A stretch of 64,000 bases of DNA from Diphasiastrum complanatum (GCA_029204225.1 CM055101.1:36447648-36511647); one strand, 5' to 3'. Shown: positions 33,282 through 44,289, counted from the first letter of the stretch. Translations and numbers: made by a program. The notes: a model not told the origin generated them from the sequence alone.

Positions 33282-34520
33282 TCACAGCTTGGTCGACTCG
33301 AAGTGTGGTTGGGGCATCTTCAACTTGAAGTTGCTAAGGTTGCTGGCATGAATCTTCAACACCAACAGCAGTATCATGGATTTGTTTGAATTCTCTTCCA
33401 GAGGATTGGAGTTCAAAGGGCGTGGGGCTCTAGGGAATTTCAAAAACTTCGGAGGCGCCAAGGGAATCAGAATCATCGCACATATCCATAAGTACTGTGT
33501 GTTTGGTGAAACAGCTTCGGTGTGCGGGGGTGAGGCGGCCTGGGCAGCTGTGATGGGAATGGTAGCCCCAATAGTCACAGACTGTCCTTGAGTGGAAGCA
33601 GAGGCGAGGGAAGCATCAGAGTCAGGAGGAATAGGAAGTTCTGTGTGAGTAGCAGCAGGGTGTGGAAGAGCAGTTGACAATGTATGCCTAGTACAATGTC
33701 GTAACGCTGAAGGCGAGTGAGGAATGACGATCTCGCTGCATGGATGATGTCGACTATGTGAACTGGAGGCTTGGTGGGATGACTTGGCCGGTGCTTCTTC
33801 ATAAATCGAAAGCACAGAATCCAAGTGGAAGCCATGGATTTTGTTTTCAAGGTGGGAGGCCCCAAGAAGAGACAACAAGGAACCAGCAGTGAACTGCTGC
33901 TTGGTATTACTCTTAATAGCTCGTTTGAGCTCACCAGAAATAGTCTTGAACCAATTATATGGTTCAAGAGGGGCCTTGGATATTTTGGCATAGGACTCAA
34001 CTATCCTACGTAGGATCTGAGAAGTGATGCGATCTTTCCTGAGGTTGCCAACCATCAGAAAATTCTTTAAAAACTGGGCAGCAGCGTGTATGGCAGGCTC
34101 AGTGATGGCATCGAGGAGATAGTCGTCGTTGGTCCAATGCAAATCATTTGTTAGGACAATGTAAGGCTTAATAGCTTGTTTGGCCTGCTTATGGTTGGGT
34201 GAGGCTTGGGTATCAGATGCTATACCTATGGCAGCAAGGATAGCCTCAGTCACGCGCACCTTGTGTGTGGCTCCTTGGAAGGTGATGTAAAACTTGGATT
34301 TCTCTTCCTTCCACGTACTGAAGGCAAGAGTGATGAAATCCATGTTGATTCGCTCTGAAAAGGCTCTCTCATGAATATCCATTGCAATAAGCAGAGGCTC
34401 CACAAGGGTCATCCACTGAGTGACCGTGCTTGTGTTAGGAAGTATGATGATATCTGTTGCAGATAGGACATCATGATGGATAGTATAACGAAGAGACTGA
34501 GATGTATCTATGGAAGCCAT
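33282..34520 (-). CDS. Element E first ORF: unknown 412-residue protein
   Basis: Open from ATG at 34520 (MASIDTSQSLRY) to TGA at 33284-33282. The frame is in fact open further upstream to 34733, but the ATG at 34520 follows an AT-rich leader and begins the better-composed protein. The N-terminal 250 residues look globular and helical (WMTLVEPLLIAMDIHERAF, AILAAIGIA, LDAITEPAIHAAAQFLKNFL, WFKTISGELKRAIKS). The rest is Ser/Pro/His-rich. The last part is probably frameshifted, because a shifted frame (FELQSSGREFKQIHD) aligns to FNPNSSERGFDQFHE in the second copy. No Gag CCHC knuckle, protease, RT or envelope motif is seen. By family context it resembles the extra ORF of Tat/Athila-type Gypsy elements, an inference. 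The longest clean non-pol frame in the window. Confidence 0.55.
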   Translation of the reverse strand: MASIDTSQSLRYTIHHDVLSATDIIILPNTSTVTQWMTLVEPLLIAMDIHERAFSERINMDFITLAFSTWKEEKSKFYITFQGATHKVRVTEAILAAIGIASDTQASPNHKQAKQAIKPYIVLTNDLHWTNDDYLLDAITEPAIHAAAQFLKNFLMVGNLRKDRITSQILRRIVESYAKISKAPLEPYNWFKTISGELKRAIKSNTKQQFTAGSLLSLLGASHLENKIHGFHLDSVLSIYEEAPAKSSHQASSSHSRHHPCSEIVIPHSPSALRHCTRHTLSTALPHPAATHTELPIPPDSDASLASASTQGQSVTIGATIPITAAQAASPPHTEAVSPNTQYLWICAMILIPLAPPKFLKFPRAPRPLNSNPLEENSNKSMILLLVLKIHASNLSNFKLKMPQPHFESTKL

Positions 34521-34766
34521 GATGATCAGAAACGAAAAGTAAGACGCGCGAATGTATATCGGAAAACAGTTTAGAAAGTTTGGAAGGCTTTGGTCGCAGA
34601 AAAAATTCGCAAGAGCTTCGCTAGCACAAGTGAGGAATGAATCGAATTCAGCCAACTTATAGGTGAATTTGGAGGGTCCATTACACTGAATACTAGTTTG
34701 GCTGATTAGTGCTGAACAAAAATTTGTAGGCATGTACAGTACTGAGAAAATAGGCTATAAAATCTC

Positions 34767-35040
34767 GGCGAAGGTCTATGAGGATCTGAATCTATTCGGT
34801 GAACGTTTTCCAGGGTTGGCGAAGGATGAACCTTCGCCCTTCGCCCAAGTACTATCATAAATGCATTTTTCCAAGATCTGAGACTATGGCCAACCTAATT
34901 TTGACATTTTAAGACCATCTATCATGTCAACGAAGGTTCATAATGAGTGTAAGGTGCTCGGCGAAGGTTCCAAAAATGGCACATTGTTGATCATTTGCCT
35001 GACACAAAAAAGGATTTTTTCTGGACAAGAACCTTCGCCC
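34767..35040. repeat. Cluster of GCGAAGGTTC motifs in both orientations
   Basis: GGCGAAGG at 34767, 34818 and 34960, with CGAAGGTTC at 34931. Inverted forms ACCTTCGCC at 34830 and 35031, plus CTTCGCCC at 34838. The pair at 34818-34838 forms a palindrome. The cluster lies just upstream (minus sense) of element E ORF1. No protein is encoded. Confidence 0.7.
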
Positions 35041-35334
35041 AACTCAATTTATATATATCTGAAGTGGATGTACAGTCTGGAGGCTCAAAGAAGGTTTTTG
35101 ATACTATATAGACAACATCTGACCAAAACAGTGATTTTATAAGCCATTTTTCATGAAAAATATTGTCCTTTTTTTTTCTCATGTTGGTAACTTTTCTGAC
35201 AAAATTGCTCATCAATCTTTTCTCATGTTTTTTATTTTTTTATTTTTTATTTTTTTTACTGTCTTTTTCAAACAAAAACTGAACAATTAAATATTGAAAA
35301 CAAAAAATTGAAAAACAAACAAAAGTAAAAATCA

Positions 35335-35535
35335 TTGAGATCAGGCTTGTTGAACTGGCAGAGCAGGCTGTCAAAACTTGCGTAATCGACTATCATTCAC
35401 CATAGTATCAAATAGTTTTCCATCCAAGTGCTCAAGAATTACTGCGCCATAGTTCAGGATCTCCTTCATTTTATACGGGCCTTCACCAGCATCATGTACA
35501 AATGTCAATGTCTGTTGTGTCAAGTCCACTGTAAC
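35335..35535 (-). pseudogene. Gypsy integrase C-terminal scrap (Tat/Athila-like)
   Basis: Minus strand: LTFVHDAGEGPYKMKEIL, NYGAVILEHLDGKLFD, VNDSRLRKF, then a stop. This matches the general form GPYxVKxxxxxGAVxLEDxxG...VNGxRLKxY that closes the polyprotein of Tat/Athila-type Gypsy elements. It lies in the same orientation as, and 0.8-1.0 kb upstream of, element E ORF1, which suggests ORF1 and ORF2 sit between pol and the 3' LTR. It is truncated at 35540 by the Copia fragment. Confidence 0.6.
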
Positions 35536-35539
35536 GGCT

Positions 35540-37000
35540 CCAAGAGATGCAAACCAACTCCAATACTTGCTTTATCAAGAAAAATGATGAGATCCTGGCT
35601 GATGGATCTAGATGTGGTGAAATTTTAAAGTTGAATTCTTATGAGAATGCAAATCTTTGTGAAGTTGCTTTGTTATCTAAGGAGGAGTTGTGGCATAGAA
35701 GATTAGGACATCCTAACTTTAAATCTATGGAGTGAAGGCAATTGGTCTTCCAAAATCTCTTTCCAAAGATTTCAAGCCTTGTGAGACTTGTGCTATTGCA
35801 AAATCACACAGAAAGTCATATCAGAAGTCTTTTGTAAAGACTACTCATCCTTTAGAGCTTATACACTCGGATGTACATTTTTCCTCTTCTAAAAGTATTG
35901 GTGGTGCAACATGTTTTGTCACCTTTGTTGATGACTTTACTAGATATACTTGGTTGTATCTACTTTCTTCAAAGGCTATGGTTTTTTTATCACTTCCTAA
36001 TCTTCAAAGCTTAGGTTGAGAAAACAGTTGAGAAAACAGTTTTCTTTCAAAGTTAAAGCTTTAAGATGTGATGGAGGAGGTGAATACATCTCCAACAAGT
36101 TTCATGAATATTGTGAAGGTGAAGGAATAAAGAGAGAATTTTCTTGTGCTTATTCTCCATCTCAAAATGGAGTTGCTGAGAGGAAAAACAGATCTTTATG
36201 TGAATGTGTTAAAGCAATTCAAGTTGAAGCTTCTTTGCCTATTGAATATTGGAGTGAAGCTATAAATTGTGCAAACTATTTGTGCAATAGATTACCTCAC
36301 AATGCACTTGCTGGAAAATCACTTTTTGAAGTCTTGTTTAAGAAGAAACCTAAGGTAGATCACCTTAGAGTTTTTGGTTGTGCTTGCTTTGTTCATGTGC
36401 CCTTGGAAACAAGGAAAAGAGATGATCCTAACTCTATTAAAGGGATCATGGTTGGATATGCATCCAACAAGAAAGCTTACAGAATCTATGTTCCCTCTAC
36501 CTCAACTACAATTGAGAGTAGGGATGTTATATTCCATGAGGATCAAAAATACATTCTTGAGGAGGCCGAGTTCAAAGATTTCCACAAAGATACTCCAATC
36601 ATCACCCTTGAAGACTATCATGGAGAGATGGGGCCGAGAATTGAGGAGGAGTCACCTCGAATCTTTTCACCAAGGAGATCTCAAAGAGAAAGATCTGAGC
36701 CTAGGAGCCTTACCTATGAAGATAAGGCAAGCAAGTGGGAATCAACTCCACTAATTGTGCTTATTTTATTTCTCATGAGGAGCCAAAGGATGTATATGAT
36801 GCACTCAACTCGAAGGAATGGTACCATGCCATGAAGGAGGAATATGATGCTTTGATGGCCAATAAGACATGGGAGCTTGTGGATCTTTCATCCAACAAGC
36901 ACACCATTGGTTGCAAGTGGGTTTTTCGAGTCAAGTATAATCAAGATGGCACAATCAACAAATACAAGGCTAGACTTTTTGCTAAAGGTTTTGCTCTCTT
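35540..37000 (+). pseudogene. Copia integrase and RT start (family A), truncated
   Basis: Integrase zinc region (LWHRRLGHPNF, CETCAIAKSH), core (ELIHSDVHF, FVTFVDDFTRYTWLY, LRCDGGGEYISNKF, SPSQNGVAERKNRS) and C-terminal region (KVDHLRVFGCACFVH, GYASNKKAYRIY, SRDVIF). The basic linker follows, then after a frameshift near 36770 the RT start EEYDALMANKTWELVD, CKWVFRVKYNQDG, KARLFAKGF. All catalytic acidic residues of integrase are visible. Frameshifts occur at about 35734, 36015 and 36770. It ends abruptly near 37000 against a Gypsy fragment on the other strand. Close relative of 40360-42637. Confidence 0.85.
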
Positions 37001-37034
37001 TTTCCTTAGTGGTGTAACTGACCTGTGCATAAGT

Positions 37035-37360
37035 TAGTTTCTTACTCTCAAAGGCAACGAGCTGACCCTCCTATAAGAGAACAGCTCCAATAGCCGTATC
37101 ACTCACGTCAATGTTAATGACGAATGGCAAATCTGGATCCGCTATTCTCAAAACTGGAGCTAAGCGATTAGTAGCTTGAGTTTGCGAAAACTCTCATCTA
37201 ATTTCTCATTCTATCTGATAGGAGGACTTGGCATACCTTTGCGACTTTTCACTCCTTTCAACATATTGTTGGGAGGTGCAGCAATCTTTGAATACTCCTT
37301 TGCAAATCTGCGGAAAAAACATAGTGAAACCTAGGAAAACTAGAGCCAGTCTAAGCAAAA
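37035..37360 (-). pseudogene. Gypsy RT/RNase H junction fragment
   Basis: The minus strand of about 37350-37200 reads FLGFTMFF-like text, then RRFAKEYSKIAAP and KLDESFRKLK. Toward 37035 degenerate text corresponds to the PVLxxADP...VxxDxSDxAxGAVL block of Gypsy RNase H. Multiple stops. It faces the plus-strand Gypsy integrase fragment that starts 80 bases later, so at least one rearrangement separates them. Confidence 0.65.
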
Positions 37361-37438
37361 TTTACCATCGAAAGTGCTAAGTGAAAATCTCGACGTTTTC
37401 TCGAGAATCTGATGGAGTAAGCAACAAACGGTGGAATT

Positions 37439-37915
37439 GTGGAATTTTCTTCCCGTGGAAATAATTTTCGAATTGCAATCGATTGTAAGAATAAAATTCT
37501 TTATGAATGTCATGACTCACCATGCGCAGGACATCCCGGCATACATCGTACATTGGATTTGGTACGAAGGGATTTTTATTGGCCAAAACTCAAGCCCTTT
37601 GTAGAATCTTATGTGGTCAAGTGTGACCAATGCAAGTTGAATAAAGTTGAATGCCATAAGGCTGGAGGTTTGTTCCATCCACTGGATATCCCTGATAAGA
37701 GATGGGATAGTATTTCCATGGATTTCGTGGTCGGGTTAACATGGACGAATAAACAACATGCAATTTGGGTTGTGGTCGACCGTCTTACCAAATTGGCTAC
37801 GCTTATTCTAGTAAAGACCACCGCGAAGGCTTTCTGAATTAGCTCAGATATTTGTAGAGTGTCTGCTTAGGCTTTACGGATTACCAAGTGATATTGTGAG
37901 CGATCGCGATCCGCG
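37439..37915 (+). pseudogene. Gypsy integrase, 5' part, cut by a Copia insertion
   Basis: ILYECHDSPCAGHPGIHRT (HHCC zinc domain), RRDFYWPKL, YVVKCDQCKLNKVE, then the core start PDKRWDSISMDFVVGL and HAIWVVVDRLTKLA. After a frameshift near 37835 the plus strand encodes YGLPSDIVSDRDP, the block around the second catalytic Asp, and is interrupted at 37915. The protein resumes at 45310 on the far side of the Copia element. A chromovirus-type Gypsy. Confidence 0.85.
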
Positions 37916-38641
37916 TGAAGATTATTAAAATATTATCTTCCTATCTCAAGTTTGGGGTCATGTCCATGATAATTTTCACTAGATTTCTTGTTGTACATGT
38001 AAGGAGTGTGAATTGAGCACATATCCTTCTAGTGTAGCTCGGATTTGAGTTAGATAGGTTCAATTATGATGACATCCAGATGTTTAGATAGCATACAAAG
38101 TCTTACTGTATGCATGTAAGCCACATGCAATCAGTGCATGCAACATGCAAAGTAGTTTCTGTGATCTACACATGTCTAGGCAATTTTATGAGTTGACATG
38201 CAGTACATGCACCATACATGCATGCAATTACACATGTGGATCTCTGGTAGGTGAATTAGTTCAGTTAAGTGGACTTTCCATGCAACTCCACTGTAGGAAT
38301 TCGAGTCTATCTCATGTAGGGAAAGCTGGGCATGTTTTGCCATATTGTGGATAATGAGATTTTGGTGTTTTGGACTCATTCTCTCTCTACCCGAGTTTTT
38401 CATCATTGATTTTATCTCTCTACCCGAGAGGAGGCTGTTTTTCCCATACTGAGCACTTAGAATTATTTCTGACATTCAATTCTTATAGTGAGAAGTTAGA
38501 TTTTTTCATCAGATGTATGCCATTGTGCTCTTGCCTTAGATTTTTCAAGCATACTATTCTTTGATCAATCTTGTGCAATCACAACACCTCAGTAAGATCA
38601 TGTAGGGTGTGTGGTGAAGTTCACACGTGCTAAAAACTTCA
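37916..38641 (+). mobile_element. Copia 5' LTR (TGAAG...CTTCA), 726 bases
   Basis: Starts TGAAGATTATT inside Gypsy integrase sequence and ends AAAACTTCA two bases before the primer site, giving short inverted ends TGAAG/CTTCA. It matches two downstream LTRs (43456-44049 truncated and 44600-45309). The open frames on both strands here (for example 38145-38564) are LTR translations. Confidence 0.9.
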
Positions 38642-38643
38642 CA

Positions 38644-38655
38644 TGGTATCAGAGC
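38644..38655 (+). promoter_or_regulatory. Primer binding site, tRNA-iMet type
   Basis: TGGTATCAGAGC two bases after the 5' LTR. The leader (38656-39418) that follows contains TCACACGTGTGA at 38829-38840 and no coding frame. Confidence 0.9.
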
Positions 38656-39418
38656 TTCATGCTTTGAAGAGGTGAGGGTGTATACATCAGATCATCAGTG
38701 TTTTTGCTTGCAGGAACTCGGATTTTGGAGAAGGATTTAAACTCGCTGAGAAACAAGCAATCTATGGATCATAAGTGGATCAAATCAAGGCTGATCTGAT
38801 CCAGCGAAGCTCTGTATGGACAGAGAGCTCACACGTGTGAAATCAGCCCTCATTAATGAGTGCTACTTCTCAAGGAATGATCCAAATTTGATGTTCTATA
38901 GCTTGTTGGATAGGTATTGGAGAGTAGATTGTGTTGCTCTTGTTTCTAAATCAATTTTATTTTATTTTTAGAAGAGTTTTAGGCAATCAGAGAGTTTGAG
39001 AGGGTACTCAACTCGTGGGATATGCCAAAGTGAGCACACATTTGTCTTTTTCACCATTTTCATCAATTTTCACTGTCAATCAAGTAGGATTGGATAGAAG
39101 TGAGTGTTCTGAGGTCTTAGACTTTTCATTTCACACATATTACTTTGTTTGAGTTAGAAGTAAGTTCCTAGAGAGTTTATCAGTACATTGAAACTCGTGG
39201 GAGAGATAGAATTCTTGCTTGCATATGCTTCTTCTTTTGTGACTGAAGCAAGATCCAACTTCAAGATAGATTGATTTTCTGTATTGAGAATTTGTTCTCA
39301 CATCTGTTGCTAGATTTCATAGGGTGGATCAACATCTGTGTTAGATCCTAGATTGAGATAGCAAGCAACATCCTTTCAACTCCATTTTTTATCATTACTA
39401 TAATTTCTCACCAAAACG

Positions 39419-40340
39419 ATGTCTTCATCTGGTTCATATTTCTTAGAGCATACTAAGAGATTAACATCTTCCAATCATGCAATGTGGAAGATCAGAATGG
39501 AATCATTGTTGATTCTACAGGATGTAATGGATATTGTGAGTGGAGCTGAAGAAGAACCTGCTGCACCTAATGAAGGTACAACATTCCAAAAAAGAACTAG
39601 AATTGCCCTTCATTTTATAAAAATGAATGTTACCAATGAAGTGTTAAGAGAGATCAGTACATGCACCACTGCCACGGAAGCTTGGGATACTCTAAAAACA
39701 ATCTATGAAATCAAAAATACTTCTAGATTGCTTACACTTAGAAACCAAATATTTCTAAGTTATCAGAGAGTAGATGAGAGTGCTTCATCATAGAGTGCCT
39801 AGTCATCCAGATCCACCAATGGGAGCCATATGTGCTCATTTCCCAAAGTTAAGGATCTTCATCAAGGGTTAGCTAGTATTAGTGATGCCCTTAAGAACAC
39901 TGAATTTGTTCAAGTAGTCCTAAATGGACTTAGAGATGAGTATGACAATATTGTGCAGACTTATGCTGTTAGAGAGGATCTTCCATCCTTGGAGACACTG
40001 CAAGGTGTTCTCATTGCTGATGAAAGCAGGCAAGAGAACAAGATGTTGAGGATCAGCAGACTTTCATTGAAAGATGGTGGAGATGACAAAGCACTCTTCA
40101 TCAGAGACAAGTCAAGAGGCAAGGGCAAAGGACAACAACACTTCAAGAAGTACAAAGCCAAAGAAGGTGGTGAGGATCAATCCTCACAAGGTGCAACATC
40201 CAGTGGCAAGAAGAAGCTTCAAAGATCAAGTGTTATTTTTGTGGAAAGAAATGACATTATGCATCAATCTGTTTCAAGAAGAAGAACCAATCTAAGCAAG
40301 CTAACCTTACTAATGAGGATGAGTGTGAGGGTGTAGAGAG
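39419..40340 (+). pseudogene. Copia gag (family A)
   Basis: ATG at 39419. HAMWKIRMESLLILQDVMDI, RTRIALHFIKMNV, AWDTLKTIYEIKNTSRLL, LTLRNQIF. The frame is broken at 39793 by a foreign 53-base block, then resumes with KVKDLHQGLASI, FVQVVLNGLRDEYDN, LPSLETLQGVLIADESRQ. The zinc knuckle at about 40220-40270 is recognisable only across a frameshift (SVIFVERNDIMHQSVSRRR is its shifted translation). Non-functional. Confidence 0.85.
39798..39850 (+). repeat. 53-base block shared with 47637-47689, inserted in gag
   Basis: The block CCTAGTCAT...GATCCACCAATGGGAG...CAAAGTT is nearly the same as 47637-47689, which lies within LTR-like sequence of another Copia family. In gag it replaces the few codons between ESAS and KVKDL and brings in stops. 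Confidence 0.75.
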
Positions 40341-40359
40341 TGAAAGAGAGGATTCATTA

Positions 40360-41675
40360 ATGATGTCTACTTTTTCAACTTTTTCTTTTAAGAATGAAGA
40401 AGTCTGGTGGATAGATAGTGGGGCTAGTTCCCACATGTCTAGTTCTAGGAATTCTTTCACTAATCTCATGCCATATCTAGGTGCAAAAAGGTCAATCTAT
40501 ACTGCTAATGATGTAGAGTGTAGGATTGAAGGAATAGGTAGCATTCCATTACATGCATCATCATCAAAATCTTTTAGGCTTACATGATGTTTTGTATGTA
40601 CCTAGATTGACTAAGAATCTCATTAGTGTAGGACAGTTGTTTGATAATGGATTGGATGTCAAGTTTCAACTTGACAAGTGTATAATCTCAAGAGAAAATG
40701 AAGTTATTGCTAGAGGATCTAGATTTGGTAAGTTGTACAAACTAGATTCTAGGGAGAGTGCTAACATTTCAAATATTGCCTGTGAGACCAAGGTTCTACT
40801 GGAGGATCTGTGGCATAAGAGATTGGGTCATCCCAATTTCAAAGCCATGCAATCTATGGTCAAAGAAGGAAAAATTGTTGGTCTACCAAAGACATTGTCA
40901 AAGGAGCTTCAACCTTGTGAAGCTTGTGTGCTGACAAAGTCACACAAAAGGCCTTTTCCTAGATCAAGTATCAAGACAAAGCAACCAACTTGTACACTCA
41001 GATGTTCATTTCTCATCAACTAAGAGCAAAGGAGGAGCCAACTACTTTGTCTCTTTTGTAGATGATTATACAAGACATTCTTGGATCTATATGCTGTCTT
41101 TAAAAGCCATGGTTTATGACATTTTTCTTACTTTTAAAGCTTATGTAGAGAAGCAGTTTCCTTTCAAGATAAAAGCTTTAAGAAGTGATAGTGGAGGGGA
41201 ATACACTTCCAATAAGTTTAAAGACTTTTGTGAGAGAGAGGGTATTCAAAGAGATTTCTCTTGTTCATATACTCCTCAGCAAAATGGAGTTGCTGAGAGA
41301 AGAAATAGAACTTTGTTTGAATGTGCAAAAGCCATTAGGTTGGAAACTTCTCTACCTAAAGAATTTTGGGGAGAGGCAGTTGCATGTGCAAACTATCTTT
41401 GTAATAGGCTTCCAACTCTTGCAATAGGAGGAAAGACACCATTTGAGATGTTGTCTAAGAAAAAGCCTAAGGTAGATCATCTTAGGATTTTTGGCTGTGT
41501 ATGCTTTGTGCATGTACCTCTAGAAACTAGGAAGAAGGAAGATCCTAGTGCAATAAAAGGAATTTTTGTAGGTTATGCGTCTACTAAAAAAGCATACAAG
41601 ATTTATTTGCCCTCTACTGACAAAAATGTTGTTAGTAGAGATGTGGTCTTCCATAAGATCAGAAATTTAACTTAG
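40360..41675 (+). pseudogene. Copia protease and integrase (family A)
   Basis: Protease: WWIDSGASSHMSSS with catalytic DSG, then after a frameshift near 40585 LTKNLISVGQLFDNGLDV. Integrase: LWHKRLGHPNFKAM and CEACVLTKSH (HHCC), a frameshifted stretch at 41010-41090 that encodes the first Asp block, then LRSDSGGEYTSNKF (second Asp), TPQQNGVAERRNRT (catalytic Glu), LPKEFWGEAVACANYL, KVDHLRIFGCVCF, VGYASTKKAYKIY and SRDVVF. Breaks near 40585, 41020 and 41665. Cleaves and integrates element DNA in intact relatives; here dead. Confidence 0.9.
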
Positions 41676-41848
41676 ATGATGTTCAGATCAAAGAGACTCA
41701 TGCAAGATCAATCATCAACCTTGATGTTGTTCAAGAAGAGGTGAGGCCGAGGCTTGAGGAGGAGCAGATTCAAGCTACCACACCAAGAAGATCTACATGA
41801 GCAAGATCTGAGCCAAGGAGGCTCACATATGATGAAGAAGGAAGGCAA

Positions 41849-43439
41849 ATGGAAGGTGAAACTTCCTATCATGCACTTTTTATATCAGATGAAGAGCCTA
41901 AGGATGTCCAAGAAGCTTTTCAATCCAAGGAGGGGGTTGAAGCAATGACCCAAGAATTTGAAGCGTTGATGTCAAATAACACATGGGAGCTTGTGGAGCC
42001 ACCAAACAACATGCATGTGATCGGATGTAAGTGGGTATTCAGAATCAAGTATAATCATGATGGATTTATCAATAAGTATAAAGCAAGACTTTGTGCTAAA
42101 GGCTACTCACCAATTAAAGGTCTTGATTATGAAGATACCTTTGCACCAGTTGCAAAGATGGTAACAATTCGAATACTCATCTCTCTTGCATGTTTTCACA
42201 AATGGAGTATGTTCCAGTTTGATGTTTATAATGCATTTCTCAATGGTAACCTTGAGGGGGAGATTTATATGGAGCAACCTCCAGGTTTTGTGAAGGAAAG
42301 TGATGAATCAAAAGTTTGTCTTTTGTTCAAAAGTCTGTATGGACTGAAACAGGCACCAAGGTCTTGGTATGAAAGGCTCAATTCATATCTCATATCACTC
42401 AAATTTTGTCTAAGTGAATATGACCCTTCTCTGTATTATAAGTTTGTAGATAACTTTGTAATTATTCTTCTCATCTATGTAGATGATATCATTCTTTGTG
42501 AAAACAGTGAGAAGTTAGTTGAAGAAACTAAGCATGCACTTGGTACTGAGTTTAAAATGCAGGACTTAGGAGTTCTTCACTATATTCTAGGCCTTGAAAT
42601 AGATTTGGAAAGGTCATGCATTTATAAGCCAAAGTAGATATGCACTTTCCATGCTCAGGAAATTTCATATGGAGAACTGTAAAGGCATAGATACACCTAC
42701 GGAGCACACTATAAAGGTTCCTATTAAAGATGATGAAAAATCCTTTGAGGACATCACTCTTTATAGGAGTCTTATTGGGTCACTTATTTGGTTAACAGTG
42801 ACTAGGCCTAATCTAAGCTTTTGTGTTCATAAGCTAAGTCAACACATGCAGGATCCAAAGGTATATCATTGGAAGTTGGCTAAAAGAGTCTTGAGGTATA
42901 TATCTTCTACCTTGGATTATGGACTATACTATGAAGAAAAAGATCTGACTTTGATTGCTTTTTCATATTCAGATTTTGCAGGAGACAGGTTGGATAGGAA
43001 ATCCACAAGTGCTTACACTATATTTCTTGGAGAAAATTTGGTTTCTTGGCTGTCAAAGAAATAGGCAACTATTTCCTTATCATTCTGTGAAGCTGAATAC
43101 AAATCTCTTACAATTACAACAAAGGAGATTTTATGGATCACAAGGCTACTTTTGGAGCTTAAGTGTTATGCAGATGAAGATTTACCAATTATCAAGAATG
43201 ATAACATTTTTGCTCAGGCTCTTGCAAATAATCTAGTCTTTCATGCAAGGAGCAAGCATATTGAAGTGGCTCATCATTTTGTAAGAGAAAAAGTCATTGG
43301 AAGAGAGATCTTATTGGAGCATGTTTCATCTTCAGATTGTGTCACAGATCTTCTCACCAAGCCTCTACTCAAGAATGTCTTTATGAAGATGAGGTCTAAC
43401 CTTGGCCTAATTTCGAAATCTATGTTGATAGGAACATAA
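41849..43439 (+). pseudogene. Copia reverse transcriptase and RNase H (family A)
   Basis: RT: FEALMSNNTWELVE, CKWVFRIKYNHDG, LDYEDTFAPVAKM, FQFDVYNAFLNGNLEGEIY (motif A Asp), KSLYGLKQAPRSWYERL, and LLIYVDDIIL (active site YVDD kept). A stop at 42635 falls before SRYAL. RNase H: TPTEHTIKVP, SLIGSLIWLTVTRP, YSDFAGDRLDRKSTSAY, FLGENLVSWLSKK, stop, then SFCEAEYKSL in shifted frame. The tail HHFVREKVIGREILLEHV and DLLTKPLLKNVF ends at 43439. Three breaks at least. Confidence 0.9.
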
Positions 43440-43455
43440 ATTTTAAGGAGGAGTG

Positions 43456-44049
43456 TGAAGATTATTAAAATATTATCTTCCTATCTCGAGTTTGGAGTCA
43501 TGTCCATGATAATTTCCACTAGATTTCATGTTGTACATATAAGGAGTGTAAATTGAGCACATATCCTTCTAGTGTAGCTCAGATTTGAGTTAGATAGGTT
43601 CAATTATGATGACATGCAAATGTTTAGATAGCATGCAAAGTCTTACTGTATGCATGCAAGCCACATGCAATCAATGCATGCAACAAGCAAAGTAGTTTCT
43701 GTGATCTACACATGTCTAGGCAATTTTATGAGTTGACATGTAGTACATGCACCATACATGCATCCAGTTACACATGTGGATCTCTAGTAGGTGAATTAGT
43801 TCAGTTAAGTGGACTTTCCATGCAACTCCACTGTAGGAATTCGAGTCTCTCTCATGTAGGGAAAGCTGGGCATGTTTTGCCATATTGTGAATATTGAGAT
43901 TTTGGTGTTTTGGACTCATTCTCTCTCTACCCAAGTTTTCTATGTATGATTTTATCTCTCTACTCGAGAGCAACCTCTTTTTCCCATACTGAACACTTAG
44001 AATTATTTCTGACATTCATTTCTCATAGTGAAGAGTTAGATTTTTTCAT
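43456..44049 (+). mobile_element. Copia 3' LTR, truncated at telomere repeats
   Basis: Begins TGAAGATTATT after the purine tract AAGGAGGAG. It matches the first 590 or so bases of the 5' LTR and breaks off at 44049, exactly where (TTTAGGG)n starts. The missing part is the last 130 bases. Confidence 0.9.
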
Positions 44050-44114
44050 AGGGTTTAGGGTTTAGGGTTTAGGGTTTAGGGTTTAGGGTTTAGGATTTAG
44101 GGTTTAGGGTTTAG
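44050..44114 (+). repeat. Interstitial telomeric repeat (TTTAGGG)n
   Basis: A partial AGGG, then eight full 7-base units (seven TTTAGGG, one TTTAGGA) and a partial TTTAG. This is the Arabidopsis-type plant telomere repeat in the 5'-TTTAGGG-3' sense on the plus strand. Confidence 0.95.
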
Positions 44115-44289
44115 ACATCTACAACTAATCAGGGAATTACAAGAGTGGCAGATTAGCCACGACCTAAAATGTATCTGCTGACGTCATACCATCAGATCAG
44201 ATATTTGTACTTCTGGGTACTTGCATGATCTTGCTAGTACTCTTTGGAGCATGCAGACAGGAGAAGGTTTCGTTTCAATCGTTTCCGTC
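44115..44289. other. Filler sequence of unknown origin
   Basis: About 175 bases between the telomere repeats and the resumed RNase H sequence. It matches nothing else that I recognise in the window and has no open frame of note. It could be subtelomeric or captured genomic DNA. Confidence 0.6.

Noticed and set aside
38145-38564. Short open frames on both strands, seen again near 43712 and 44860
   Set aside because: They recur because they lie in the Copia LTR copies; no protein features.
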